A stretch of DNA of 64,000 nt from Liriodendron chinense (GCA_003013855.2 PVNU02000860.1:18350-82349); one strand, 5' to 3'; shown: positions 24,146 through 37,406, numbered from the stretch's first letter. Translations and numbers: made by a program. The notes: generated by a model not told the origin, from the letters alone.

Positions 24146-26195
24146 TAATGTTAATTGTCCATCCTATGGGGCCCACTTTCAATGTCCACTGCCCAACATG
24201 TGGAGCCCATCTTTGATGTGGACCATCCATCATGTGGGCTCCACCTTTGATATGGGTCGTCCATCGAATGTTTCAAAAGGTGGGCTGGTGATGTTTCAAT
24301 AGGGACCATTCAATACCACTACTTCAAGTAGTTTAGCTAATTGGAGGCTTGGATCTACTTCAAATTTGGGCCCACTACCTAAAATGAGCTGACGGAAATG
24401 GTGACGGGTTGGATTACTTAAAAATCACAGTGGGTCAAATAAGTTTTTGAGGTTCTACGTTCTAACGTTGACTTCTTTACATTGGTCGAAGTTTTGTCAC
24501 CCACTTTTTTTGGAACTTCATTACATTTGTGGCCATCAACTAAAATGATCTGGCAAAACTGGTGGAGTAGGCATTCAAAACTGATGTTGCAAGTCGTGTG
24601 GCACACTTGAGTGTTGGATCTGCCTCTTATTTGGGCACACCCCTTAAACTAGGTTGACAAAGATGGTGGACGTGGTAGATTATTCAAAAACATCAAGGTG
24701 GGTCTCGAATCTTTCTACAATGGTGGGTTGATGTTGTCTTAGTGGTGGACTGTTTCAAGTAGTGTGGCTCACTTGAGTGTTGGATTAGGATTATATTTTG
24801 GCCCATCCCCTAAAATGGGTAGCCAAAAATGGTGGATAGGGTTGATTTCTAAAAAAACATCATGGTGGATCACACGAGTATTAGAGCTCCTCCATTCTAA
24901 GGGTAGGTGTTGGATACCACTGGTTCAAGCCATGTGGCCCACTTGAATTGTGGATCTTCTTCATATTTGGGCCACCAACAAAAATGAGTTGGAAAACTGG
25001 TGGACAGAGTGGATTTCTAAAAAAAAACACGGTGTACCATACGAGTTTCAAGGTTGTGCTGCAGTTATTTCAACAGTGGGCATTCAATACCATTGTTGCA
25101 AGTCGTGTCCCACTTGAGTTTTTGTTGTACCTCATATTTGGGCCCACCACCCAAAATAAGCTTATGAAAATGGTGGATGAGATGGATTTGTTGCGAGCAT
25201 CACCGTGGCCCCATTGCTTTTCAACGGTTGGGTCAATGACAATAACCCTAAAAAAAAGCGCCAAATACACACCTTGCCCGTTATGGTATTGATGCTTACT
25301 AGGGCCATTGTGATGTGTGTTCTCCGTCCAACATGTTCATAAGGTCGCACAAATTTGACTGAAGGCAGCACACAAATATCAGCTTGATAAAAAAACTTCA
25401 ATGGACCTAGATGTTTTCAACCTGGGATGGACCTTAACACATGAAATAGCTGAGATTGAAAGCATGTCATTGAAGCCGGGAACTGAAAGCGAGGAGAGGA
25501 CCTTCCATAAAGAGGTATTCAAGTGGGATCATACTTTGGATACACTGGATTGCACTACACCAAAATTGCTGATTAGGGATATGTTCAATTGGCTTTGCAT
25601 GTACATCAAATGCACGTGTGGTGAATAATTTTCGGGGATTTGGTGGACTTACGACGACCTCATTGTGTTCTATAATGCAACATCCATCAAACAAATCTGC
25701 CACACGTGGCAATGTGGCATCAAAAAATCTAGACGGCCCAGATCCATTTGAGGATATTGATCCAGTAGAGTGCGTGGAACCAAAATATGGTCATGACAAC
25801 TCTCCACAGTACAACAGGCATGGTAACAAATTGATTAGGTCCAGACTAGTTGCCCCTACTTTGGATGGATTGTTTCTTCAAATATACGTCACAAAGGCAT
25901 CATTAGTAGACCACACCACACAAAACAACCAGGATTGAAAACTTCTTGCACCACAGAAGTTTTGGATTAGGCTGATATTTGTATGTTCCCTTCATCCAAG
26001 TCTATGTGGCCTTGTGAACATGTTGGATGGCAAATAGGCATCACAATGGCTTTAATAGGCATGATTATCATCATGGGCCACATCTGTTTGCTTTGGGTTT
26101 CTTAGGTGGTGGTCTAGTAAACGAATCATTATAAAAGCAGTGGGGCCCACATTGATGTTTGCGAAAAATCCACCATTTTCATCAGCTACTTTTAG

Positions 26196-26742
26196 GGCAT
26201 GTTTGTTTTCATTACCCTGGCTGTAAATGCATACAGGTAGGTGTTTGATAAAATTCGGTAATTCTCCTGTGTAAAAAGGGTATGAAAAGAACCTGCATAC
26301 ATTCATGGGCCCATTGTGATGTCAGTAAAATATCCATGCCCAAGCTGTCCATCCATTTTATCATAACATTTTAGGGCGCAAGCCCAAAAATGAGGCAGAT
26401 CCTAAGCTCAAGTGGCCCACACCATAGAAAATCGTGGTCATACAAGGCCTTTAATGGTAGGAGTTCAATCCACTATTCTATGTGGCGTGGTCCACTTGAG
26501 CTTTGGATTTGCTTCAATATTTGGTGCATGCCCTAAAATTAACTCACAAAATGGATGGACGGAGTGGATAAGCGATTTGTATCATAGTGGGCCCCAAAAA
26601 AAATCACTCTTTCCTTGTTCTTGGTGCACAAAAATCAAACGTCAATTGTCATGGTTGGAAAATGTGTTGGTAAATGCATTGTAAATAATAATTACTCATT
26701 TACAACGTATTTACTTGAGTGAACTGAAAACAAACAAGCGTG
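26196..26742. mobile_element. Foldback element in copy B only, about 547 bp
   Basis: GGGCATGTTTGTTTTCA at the left pairs with TGAAAACAAACAAGC at the right. The interior repeats the GGATGGACGGAGTGGATAA-type words of other foldbacks. Copies A (near 19063) and C (near 30958) are uninterrupted here. Confidence 0.65.
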
Positions 26743-28061
26743 GGTTGGAATATGAGGCAAATCAAACACTCAAGTGGGCCACACAACTTGCAACAATGGT
26801 ATTGGATGCTCACTGTTGAAATAGCATCATTGCACCCTTGAAATTCGTGTGACCCACTGTGAATTAGAAATCCGCCCATCCACCAAATTTTCCAACTTTT
26901 TTTTCTGGGGGATCCAATACTCAATGGTGGTCTTTCAATCTCTATCTGTGATTAAGGTGGATCACACGATTAGAATAAGGAAAAGCTCACCCTCCAAACT
27001 GTTTCCCTTAGTATGGCCTAAATGAATCATTAACTGGCCTGAGATTACACATCTAATGGTAGAACAGATCTCACATACAGACTGTGGGCCCCTTTTCAAC
27101 ATGGATTCCCAAAAATTTTCTTGTGCTCGAAATGGTAGGCCAAATGCGGTGGGTCTACCATGATGTGTTTCCTAAATCTGCTCAAACCTCTAGGTTTAAG
27201 ATGAAATTTTAGGTGTAGGACCTGAAACCCAGACCCATCTGGGATGAAATGCCCACCCTTGATTTTGAAAGGGGCCCACCGTGAAATTCACTCTGACCAT
27301 TATGTGTGTCATCCATGTTAGGCCTAGGCGAAAAAAAATCATGCTAAATTATGATTCAGGTGTCACACACCAAATGAAACAATTGGGAGGGAGACATACA
27401 TCGTTGATCTTTTATAGGGCCCACCGTAATGATTATGTGATATCCATTCAAACCATCTATTCAAACCATTAGATGGTACACCAAAATTTAGGCATGGGCC
27501 AAAAAATCAAGCCCAATATTAATAATTCATGTGGGCCAAACCAAGGGAAACAGTTTGAAGGGTGGGTTGTTTCTTTGAGCTCCAAGACAAAAAAAAAAAA
27601 GAAAAGAAAAGAAAAAAGATTTAGACCTAGGAACCTGTAGAAATTGGACCTTGATCGACCGAGGGAGGGGCATTCTGACCAATCAGCCTCACTGTAGGCA
27701 TCTAAGGAAATCGAGGGTCCTAATTTTAGTTGAAGATCATGACCAAAAGAGCCCTTGAGATTGTTAAGTATGCACTTGACTGCCTGCGTATGCACAACGT
27801 AGGAGCATGCATGAATTGGCGATGTTAGGATGAGTTTAAGTAGGATATTGGAGAGCTCCCACAATAGGAGGGGAACATTAGGTTTGGAGTGATGAATGAA
27901 CGTGAAGGAATCAACTTAGAAGGAATCCACTTAATCGTTGAAACTATGTTGGTAATGCTTGTCAAAGGCCATAAATGGTGTGGAAGTTCACATGGGAACT
28001 TAGCCATTTCTACCACATCCTGTATATATGAGGAATGTACATGGTGTCATGAGGCATCTAC

Positions 28062-28272
28062 GGGGCCTTTGGATCGTAGGTTACTTAAGCTACTTATGCC
28101 TTAAGTAGCTTACCTTGGTTTCTTGGTTTCTACTTATTAAGCTGAAGTGATTAAGTAGCTTTAAGTAGAAAAATTGTTTATAATTTATCATAAACAAAAC
28201 TTATCTGGAATAAGTTACTCTCCAGCTGTAAGTAGAAAAAGTAACTTATTTGGTGGTATCTAAATGGTCCCC
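28062..28272. mobile_element. MITE, GGGGCCTTTGGAT ends, copy B
   Basis: Homologue of the element at 23228 in the equivalent place, so it was probably inserted before the block was multiplied. It is absent at the equivalent place in copy C (near 36020). Confidence 0.6.
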
Positions 28273-31200
28273 TAATGTGATCTAGAACGTCGTAGTGTAG
28301 TTCAAACAATTTTGGAGTGCTTGTTAGATTTGTTTAGAGATTTGTAGAGGGTTACTGGAGTTCTCTAGTTAAGTTTTCTAGCTAGTAGTCTAGTAGAGTC
28401 TAGAATGCTTCTAAAATGTTCTTTGTTTTTGTATGAATGCTAGATATAGCACTATCCTAGCCTATTAATTGTGTGGTCTTTGGAGAGTTCATAATCATAG
28501 GTCCATATGATATGAGGTGGAAGCCCCCTCATTTGGGGCTTAATAAGTCCTCAAAAGTTGTAATCTTCACTCTAGTGGAATATAAGCATTCCCATTCACT
28601 ATCTTGGTGTTCTCCCATTCTCATTGAGTCCTTGGTTCTTGCATGTTGCCCAACTTTGACGTGGACCGTCCATCATGTTGGCCCCACCTTCAATGTGGGT
28701 CGTCTGTCATGCGTAGCTCACCTTGGATGTGGGCCATTCATAATTAAGGGAAAATTTTTATATGGACCACCCATTATGTGGGGCCCACCTTGATGCGGTC
28801 ATCCAATAAGTGGACTCACCATTAATGTTACTTGTCCATCATGTGGGGCCCACCTTCAATGTCCACTACCCGTCATGTGGAGCCATTTTTTTTTTGTGAT
28901 TGTCCATCATGTGGGCCCCACCTTTGATATGGATTGTCCATTGAATGTTTCAAAAGGTGGTCTGGCGATGTTTCAATGGGAAGCGTTCAATACCACTGTT
29001 TCAAGTAGTGTGGCCCATTGTAGTGTTGGATCTGCCTCATATTTGGGTCAACTACTTGAAATGAGCTAACAGAAATAGTAGACGGTCTGGATTTCTTAAA
29101 AAATCACGATTAGTGATAAGTTTTTGGAGGTTCCATGTTATAGGGGTTGACTTCAATACATAGTTTGAAGTCTTGTAACCCACTTGTTTTGGATCTTCAT
29201 CATATTTGAGTCCATCGACTAAAATGAGCTAGCAAAACAAGTGGACTAGGTCAATTTTTCAAAAACATCACGATGGGCCACAAAACGAGTGCAGGGTTGT
29301 TTCAACAGTAGGCGTTTAACACCAATGTTGCAAGTTGGGAATGTTTCAACAGTGGTGGTTAGTGTTGTCTTAGTGGTGGGCATTTAATACCATTGTTTCA
29401 AGTAGTTAGCTCACTTGAGTGTTGGATTTGGCTTATATTTGGGCCCATCCCCTAAAATGAGTTAACAAAAATGGTGGGCAGAGTTGATTTCTCAAAAACA
29501 TCACAGTGGGTCACACGAGTTTTTGGAGCTCCTCCTTTCTAAGCGTAGATGTTGAATATCACTGTTTCAAGCTGCGTGGCCCACTTGAGTTGTGGGTCTT
29601 CATCACATTTGGGCCCACAGACTAAAATGAGTTCGAAAATTGGTGGACAGGGTGGATTCCTGGAAAGAAAATCACCGTGGGCCATATAAGTTTCAAGCAT
29701 GTGTTGGCATTGTTTCAACGGTGGACATTCAATACTATTGTTGCAAGTCGTGTGTGGCACTTGAGTGTTGGATGTACCTCATATTTGGGCCCACGCCCTA
29801 AAATGAGCCGATGAAAATGGTGGACAAGGTGGATTTGTTACAAACATCACCAAGGCCCCATTGCTTTTCATCAATTGGTTCAATGGTCAATACCCAAAAA
29901 TGCCCCAAGTACACACTGGCCCGTGATTATCTTGACGCCTGCCATCGCCATTGTGATGTTTATTTACCATCAACGTGTTCATGAGGTCACACAGACCTGA
30001 ATGAAAGGAGCACACAAATATCAGTTTGATCCAAAACTTCTGTGGCTCGAGAAGTTTTGAAGCCAGGATGGATGGAACCCAACACATGAAACAGTCGGGA
30101 TTCAAAGCATGTCGTTGAAACTGGGAACTGAAAGCGATGACTAGCTTCTTGGAGAGGACCTTTGAGAAAGAGATATTCAAGTGGGCTTGGACTACATTTT
30201 GGATGAAAATGTGCCAGTTTTTTTTTTTTTTTTTTTTTTGTTTTGTTGGCGCCAATTGAACTGTTGGGATCGATTGATCAGTGCGATCGATGGAGCCCAT
30301 ACTTTGGATGGACTGGATCGGCTTTGCATGTACACTGAATGGAGGTGCTATGGATAATTGTCAGGGTTTTGGTGACAACCATCAAACAAATGTGCCAAAT
30401 GTGGCACACATGTGCAACATACGGGATGTTCATGCGTCACTCCCCCAACGCATGTGTGGCATACAAAAAATCTGGACATCCCAGATCCATTTCGGGAGAT
30501 TGATCGAGCCCAGAGCCGGTAGGACTGGAATTTGGTCACGACAACTCTCCATGGTACAAGAGGCAGGGTACTAACGAATTAGTTGGGTCCATACATCTAG
30601 TTGCCCCTACTTTAGATGGATGTTTTTTTTGCAAATAGATGTCACAAAGGCATCATTGGTGAACCACACCACACAAAACAGCCAAGATTGAAAACTACTT
30701 ATGTCTTAGAAGTTTTAGATGAGGCTGGTATTTGTATGGTCCCTTCATCCAAGTTGGTGTGACCTTGTGAACATGTTGGATGACAAGTAGGCATCATAGT
30801 GGTCTTAATAGGCACGGTTATCATCATGGGCCACATCTGTGTGCTTTGGGCCTTTTGTTTAGTTGTCCATTGAAGGAACCGTTGAAAAGGCAGTGAGGCC
30901 TACATTGATGTTTGTGAAAAAACCACCCAGTCCACCATTTTCATCAGCTCGTTCTAGGGGTGGGCCCAAACACGAGGTAAATCCAACACTCAAGTGGACC
31001 ACACGACTTGCAACAATGGCATTGAAAGCGGTTGAAATAATTCCAATGCACCCTTGAAAGTCATTGGCCCACCATGATTTTTTTTTAGAAATCTACTGAT
31101 CCACCAGATTTTCCAACTCATTTTAGCCAGTAGGCCCAAATACAATGAAGATCCAAAACTCAAGTGAGCCACATGGCTTGAAACAGTGGTATTCAACACC

Positions 31201-32281
31201 CAACATTAGAATTGAGGATCTCTGAGAACTCTCTGTGATGTTTATGAGAAATCCACCTTGTCCACTATTTTTGTCAGCTCATCTTAGTTGTTGGGCCCAA
31301 TATAAGGCTAATCCAATACTCAACTGGGCCACACTACTCGAGATAGTGGTATTAAACGCCCATCGCGAAAATAGTGTCAGTCTACCAAGGTTGAAACATT
31401 TGTTGGCCATTGTGATGTTTTTGAGAAATCCACTCATCCACTATTTTCATCAACTCAGTTTAGGGGGTGTGCTAATGTGAGGCAGATCAACACTAAAGTG
31501 AGCCACACGACTTACAAACGGTACATACAGCCCCAACACCCCTTGAAACCGTGATGTTTTTGAGAAATCCATTCAGTTCACCAGTTTTGCCAACTCATTT
31601 TAGTCAGCGGTCCAAATATGATGAAGATCCAAAACTCATGTGGGCCACATGGCTTCAAACACTATATGAAACCCTGCCTTTAGAACATAGAAGCTCCAAA
31701 AATTGTAGCTCGCTGTGATTTTTTGAGAAATCCACCATTTTCGTCATCTCATTTTAGGTAGTGGGCTCAAATATGAGGCAGATCCAACACTCCAACTGGC
31801 CACACAAGTTGAAACAGTGGTATTGAAAGTCCACTATTAAAATAGCGGTATCCCCCCTTTTGAAGCATTCATGGCTACCGTGATGTTTTCGAGAATTCTA
31901 CCTTGTCCACCATTTTCTTCATATCATTTTAGGGGGTGGGCCAAGCCCAAAGATAGATCCAATACTCAATGGTGGTCATTCAATCTCTATTGTTTCCTTC
32001 AATGTGGCCCACCCGGAGCTGAAAAAAAAATGAATGGATGTGGTGAAGATATGTTAATGTGAGCTAGAAAAATGGATGGACGGGTGGAACTCTCAACATG
32101 CATCTTAGTGGGCCATGCCTAAAGCTTTTTTTTTTATGGCAAATAAACATCTCAATGGACCAGGAAGGTTGCAACAGCATTGCCCTCTCTACCGTTTTAT
32201 GCCATGTAGCTCACTTTTTTGTATCCACGCCCTAACATGAGCGGGCAAAGGGATGGACACAGTGGATTTCTCAAAAACATC

Positions 32282-32699
32282 GGATGAGGATTGCATCCTG
32301 CCCTGCCCGGACGCATTGCCGTCTGGGCAGACTTGTGGAGGGGCCCACTGTGATGTATCCGTTTATCCACTCTGTCCATTTTATGAGATCATGCTAGGAT
32401 ATGGGCCCAAAAAACAAGACAGATTCAATGCTCAAGTGGGCCACACCAAATGGTGAGCGGACCCTGGTGATGTCATCACTACAGTAGCCCTATTGTAGTG
32501 ATGACATCACCAGGGTCCGCTCACTATTTGGTGTGGCCCACTTGAGCATTGGATCTTCCTCCTTTTGAGAGTCATACCTTAAAATGATATGATAAAATGG
32601 ATGGACGGAGTGGATAAACGAATACATCACGGTGGGCCCCTCCACAGGTCTGCTCGGATGGTAATGCGTCTGGGCGGGGGCATGATGCAATCCGCGTCC
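32282..32699. mobile_element. Mutator-like foldback element with 9-bp TSD
   Basis: 418 bases with inverted arms of about 190 bases each. The outer ends are GGATGAGGATTGCATCCTGCC at the left and GGACGCGGATTGCATCATGCC on the opposite strand at the right. The centre is a near-perfect palindrome around GGTGATGTCATCACTACA. AAAAACATC (32273-32281) and AAAAGCATC (32700-32708) form a 9-bp duplication with one mismatch, the length typical of Mutator-like transposition. The empty site is TCAAAAACATCATGG in copy A (about 20390). Confidence 0.85.
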
Positions 32700-33990
32700 A
32701 AAAGCATCATAGTGGGCTTTAGGTAGGTTTCTTCAATAGTGGGTGTCATTTTCCCCAATGTTTCCATTGGTGTGGTCCACATGAGCTCTGGATCAGCCTC
32801 ATTTTTAGGCTCATACCCTAAAATGAGTTGGGAAAATGGATGGACTGCATGGATAAATCACATACATCACATGGGCACCACAGAATCACAACGTGGTTGG
32901 TACGCAGAATCCGTATCCATTAACATCATCCATGCATGCATGCACTAATACTACGTAGGTGTAAGTGTGGAGATTGAACCTTAGCCCTTGAAACTCTTGA
33001 GCCCACCATGATATTTCTGATAATTCCATCTGTCCACCATTTCAGCAGGATCATTTTAGGTGGTTGACCCAAAAAATGAGGCAGATCCAATACTCAAAGT
33101 GTGCCCCACGGTGCATATTGAACACTGATTGTTCAACTTTAATCATGTGTGGGCCCACCGTGATGTATCTGCGAAATTCACTCTGTCCATCAGTTTTTCC
33201 AGTTCATATAATGGGGTGAGCCCAAAAATGAGACAGATTCAAAATTCATGTGGGCCACACAATAGGAAAAGTGGAGACTGAAGGGTCACTGTTCAGGGCC
33301 CACCATGATGTTTTTGAGAAATCCATCATGCCATCTGTTTTGCCACCTTATGTTAAGACATAACGTCAAAAATGAGGTAGATCCAAAACTTAAGTAGGCT
33401 ACACAACTAGAAACAATGGGTTCACTTAAGTAGGCTACACAACTAGAAACAATGGGTTCACACAATGGGGATTGAACATGCCCACGGTTGAAATACTCCT
33501 TGGGCCACGAAAGATTTGGATCAAGCTAGTATTCTCGTTTTTTCTAGTCTTTTCTGGTTCATCCTAGTGGGAATGACTTTATGACCAGTTTGGATGGCAT
33601 GTAAACATCACAATGGACCCAGAAAGTTTTCAACAACAGGCATTTCCCTTCCCATTTTTCCTGTCGTGTGGACCACTTGAGTTTTAGATTTATCTCGTGT
33701 TCGGTTTCATGTCCTCAAATGAGGTAGCAAAACAAATGGACAAATTGGATTTCTCACAAACATCATGGTGGACCCACCTGCAGTGAGGGTTGGGGTCGCA
33801 TGTCAATCCAGTGTAGCGTGGTGAGCTAACAAGCTGACCGGTTAACTGGACTTTTTTACTTTAAAGCGTAGGCAGGGTTTAATATCTAACAGTGAAAATA
33901 ATAGGCAAGTTTTCATAAATAGATTTAAATTAGGAGGTTTTCGGTCCATAGCTCAAAAGGGTCATATGGAAAAATTCCTAAAAAAATATG

Positions 33991-34167
33991 AGTCTGGATC
34001 CTCTACTCAAACCAAACAGGGAAACCTTGTTTGGCACCCAGCTGATTGGTCCACCTCAACACTGACATTGTCAGTACTACTGCATTAAATGCAGTCAGGG
34101 CTGATGTGGACCAAGTAGCTTGGGCCAAACAGGGTTTTCCTGTTTGGGCTGAGCAGAGGATCCGGAT
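33991..34167. mobile_element. Foldback MITE, AGATCCTCTGC family, member 3
   Basis: AGTCTGGATCCTCTACTCAA with CAAACAGGGAAACC at the left pairs with GGTTTTCCTGTTTGG and CTGAGCAGAGGATCCGGATT at the right. Same end sequence as the elements at 21406 and 23979. Confidence 0.75.
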
Positions 34168-36191
34168 TAAGAAAATATAGGGTGGTATACAAGCAGGCCA
34201 TAAATATGAGGGAGTCAGGAAAAGAGTGCCCGGCTCAAGTGGACCCCATTGTGGTGTTTATTTGAAATCCTCCACAACAACAATCAGCCCTATCCATGAT
34301 GATAGGGCTGATTTAAATGAGGAGGTTTCCCACAAAATCAACCCCGTGTTAAGCTCGGGACCCAAAAATCAGCCTTATCCATGATGAAGGTGGATCACAC
34401 AATTAGAAGCAGTGCCCATAGCAACAAATGGTTTCCCTTAATGTGGCCCACTTGAACCACTGGCCTGATTTTTTGCCTTAGAACTAAGTTTTAATGCCGC
34501 ATCTAATGGTTAGCGGGGATTCAATCTCATAATCACGATGAGTTGTAAAAAATCAAGGATGGACGTCTCTCTTCCAATTGTTTTCACTGTTGTAGCCAAT
34601 CTAAATTACAGATCAGCCTGATTTTTTGGATATGGGCCGACCATGGGGTTTCACATTTAATGGTTGGAATGGATCTCACATACACCATAGTGGGCCCCTT
34701 TTCGTGCCAGGAAGGGTCATAAAGTGTCAGCCAAATGCAGTGAGCCCCACCATGATGTGTTTCCCAAATCCCCTCAAACCACCAGGTGTATGATGAAATT
34801 TTAGGCCTAGGGCTCGAAATCCAGTCCCAATTGTGGTTCAGGTGGGCCATCCAAGGGAAACAATTGAGAGGGGAATGCCCACCCTTGATTTTTAATGGGG
34901 CCCACCGTGATGTTAATGTGAAATGAACTCTGACCATTACATGTATCATACCATGTTAGGCCTAGGGAAAAAAATCAGGCTAATTTATGACTCAGATGGG
35001 GCACACCAAAGGAAACAATTGGGAGAGAAATTTCCATAGTTGATCTTTTATAGGGCCCATCATAATGATTATGTGAAATCAACTTAAACCATTAGATGGC
35101 ACCCTAAAATTTAGGCATGGTGCCGAAAAAATTTCCATAGTTGATCTTTTGTAGGGCCTATTAGTAATTCTTATGGACCGGACCAAGGGAAACAATTTGA
35201 AGGGAGGGTTGTTTCTTTGAGCTCCAAGACAAGATTTGGAGCACATGCAAAAACTGGACCTCGATCGACCAATGGGGCATTCTGAGCATCACTGTAGGCA
35301 TGTAAGGGGATTAAGGGTCCTGATTTTAGTTGAAGATCATGACCCAAAGAGCCCCTAAGATGACAAAGTATGCGCTTGACAGAATGCACGTGCACAACAT
35401 GATGGGAACAATAGGTTTGATGGAGTGATGAACGAGCATGGAGGAATCAACGTCACTGTATCAAAAACCGATATTGAAAGGAATCAATGCCATTGTGTAA
35501 AAAAAAACCCACATCAGGAGGAATCCACTTGATCGTTGAAACCATGCTCGTAATGCTTGTCAAAGACCATAAATAGCTTTATAAACATGACATACATGGT
35601 GAGGGTGACTTGAATCAACAAACCATGGAGGTTGATGCATGTAAACCTCTTCTGTTAAGATGCATGTCATGAAGAAAGTCATTGTTAACATTTTGGCTAA
35701 TGCATCAACCACATTGTTAAGGACTGTTCAGATAGTCGCCAGTTCTACAACAAGGCTGCAAGAAAGTTTTAAAAAAGCCAGGTTGTTGATGAAAGACCTT
35801 TGCAGCTAATTGAACTTTGGAGGGCTCAATGGTGCCTTCGGACCGTGTTTTGATGTGATAAACTTGGCCGTGACTTTTTTGTGGAATATCATCTATCCTA
35901 GAGTATTTGTGTTATGACATGGTGTGCATTATGGAGCTGTCATGGTCGTGGAAGTTCACATAGGAATTTAGCCATTTCTAGCACGTCTTGTTCATGCGAG
36001 GAATGTACATGGTGTCTTGATGCATCTAATATAATGTAGTCCAGTGTAGTTCGAATGTTTTTGGAGTGCTCTACACTATTACAGAGTTCTTTAGTGATTT
36101 GTGGAGAGTTCCGGAGTTCCCTAGTGAGTTTTTGTAGCTAGTAGTCTAGAATGCTTCTAAAATTTTCTTGACTGTTGGATGAATGCTAGAT

Positions 36192-36620
36192 GGAAACAGA
36201 CTCGAAATCTGTAGCTGACATGTTCATAAAAGGGGCCCCGAGATTGTGGCAAATGTGGTTCTGGATGGCCAGATTTGAGGCTCTAAAAGCAGCAGCTGAA
36301 GTTAAGATTGTCCACAGTTTTTAAAGAAGCAAACCAAGAGGCTGATGGGTTGGCCAAAATGGGCAGCAACTCACAGTGCTCAATTACCTTTTCTTTGGCC
36401 AGGGATCTCCCTGATTATATTAGACGGAGTGTCTTCTTAGACAAAGTGGGGTTGGGTAATATTAGAAAGGTGAAAGGCCTTCACTAGATCTCTTCCTTCC
36501 CAGTTGGGCCTTAGGGATTTCACGATAGGCAGTCTCCTGGAGGTTTCTAGAGACGGCCCGAATTTGTATCTTCTTGCATATTTCCCTGTTGGCTCAATAA
36601 AATTCTGTTTTAATACAAAA
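36192..36620 (+). mobile_element. 5'-truncated LINE tail (RNase H), with TSD
   Basis: The sequence encodes the C-terminal RNase H of a plant L1-type LINE: ETDSKSVADMF, then after a frameshift KEANQEADGLAKMGSNS, ending DKVGLGNIRKVKGLH and a stop (TAG at about 36487). A 3' UTR with GGCTCAATAAAATTCTG and a short A-rich end follows. AATGCTAGAT flanks the insert on both sides (36182-36191 and 36621-36630). Copies A (23605) and B (28436) show a single AATGCTAGAT at the same place, so insertion postdates the block duplication. The 5' truncation and target duplication are the marks of target-primed reverse transcription. Confidence 0.85.
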
Positions 36621-37175
36621 AATGCTAGATATAGCACCATCCTAACCATTGTGTGGTCTTCAGAGAGTTCCTAGGTACATGAGGAGGAAGCCCCCTCATT
36701 TGGGACTTAAATAACTCCTCAAGAGTTGTAATCTTCCCTCTAATGCAATATAAGCATTCCATTCACTGTCTTGGTGTTCTCCTGTTCTCACCAAGTCCTT
36801 GTTTCTTGGGTGTAGAAATTGACGGGGAAATTGAGAGTTAGGTTGTAGAGTTGGGGCGCTGTGTGACTGCCGGGGTGTTGCACAGGTGCCTCACAGCTGG
36901 TGAGGATGCAACGGAGTTAAGAAGTCCATGGTAGGTGTATTACCTTTAGATATTTGATTTAAGTCATTTATTCCTTAAGTCTTTTGTTTCGGTCAATTTC
37001 CTACAATTTCTTGCTGGTGAGAGCATGCTTATCACAATAAAGTTTCTTTTATCCTGGGGTAAGAAATATATTTATAAAAAGAAGGTATGCTTTCTTTCTT
37101 CTTTTTTTAAACTAAAAGTTTTGACTATCATTCCCCGTAAGATCTTATCTGATCATCAAACAATTATTCTTTCAG

Positions 37176-37226
37176 GCTGGATATAGACATGTCGACACAG
37201 CTGCCTTCTACGGAGTACAAAAGGAG
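37176..37226 (+). CDS. Aldo-keto reductase copy 2, exon 2
   Basis: Encodes 17 residues AGYRHVDTAAFYGVQKE, bounded by TTTCAG and GTAAAA, phase 0 on both sides. It carries the AKR catalytic Asp (HVDTA) and catalytic Tyr (FYG). A usual Asn/Gly at the position of Val-Gln is changed, but this loop varies in the family. It joins exon 1 in frame. Confidence 0.85.
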
Positions 37227-37406
37227 GTAAAATATATTTCTTGAAAATAAGCAGTTTACAAAGAGAAATGATAAGGTTAATACACTATGTTATGCCATTA
37301 TTGACAAATGGACATCATTTGATAAATATGCACTGAATGATAGAGTGGTCAATATACCTTATTATTCTCTTTTTGGGACTACAAAAAATATGCTTTTGTA
37401 TCTTAG

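Larger units (their letters stand above)
23780..28624 (+). repeat. Segmental repeat copy B (internally deleted, about 4.8 kb)
   Basis: Shares the starting array, the 18040-type block (here near 25260), the AAGCAGTGGGGCCC block (26139), the AAGATCATGACCAAAAGAGC block (27733), the MITE and the CCCCTCATTTGGGGC end block (28520). It lacks the CATGCATGCATGCA stretch and roughly 3.5 kb around it. Confidence 0.72.
28625..36790 (+). repeat. Segmental repeat copy C (about 8.2 kb)
   Basis: Third copy with all main landmarks: array (28640), block near 29900, AAGGCAGTGAGGCC (30888), CATGCATGCATGCA (32930), AGATCATGACCCAAAGAGCC (35333), TTAGCCATTTCTAGCAC (35956) and CCCCTCATTTGGGACTTAAA (36690). It carries a Mutator-like foldback, a MITE and a LINE fragment not found in A or B. 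Confidence 0.75.
12359..37175 (+). other. Giant intron 1 of AKR copy 2
   Basis: Flanked by a GT donor at 12359 and a pyrimidine-rich TTCTTTCAG acceptor ending at 37175. It contains no exon-like sequence that I recognise. Its bulk is a three-copy segmental repeat plus SINE-like, MITE, solo-LTR and LINE insertions listed separately. The alternative is that exon 1 and exons 2-3 belong to different, rearranged gene copies; matching phase and direction argue against that but do not exclude it. Confidence 0.6.
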
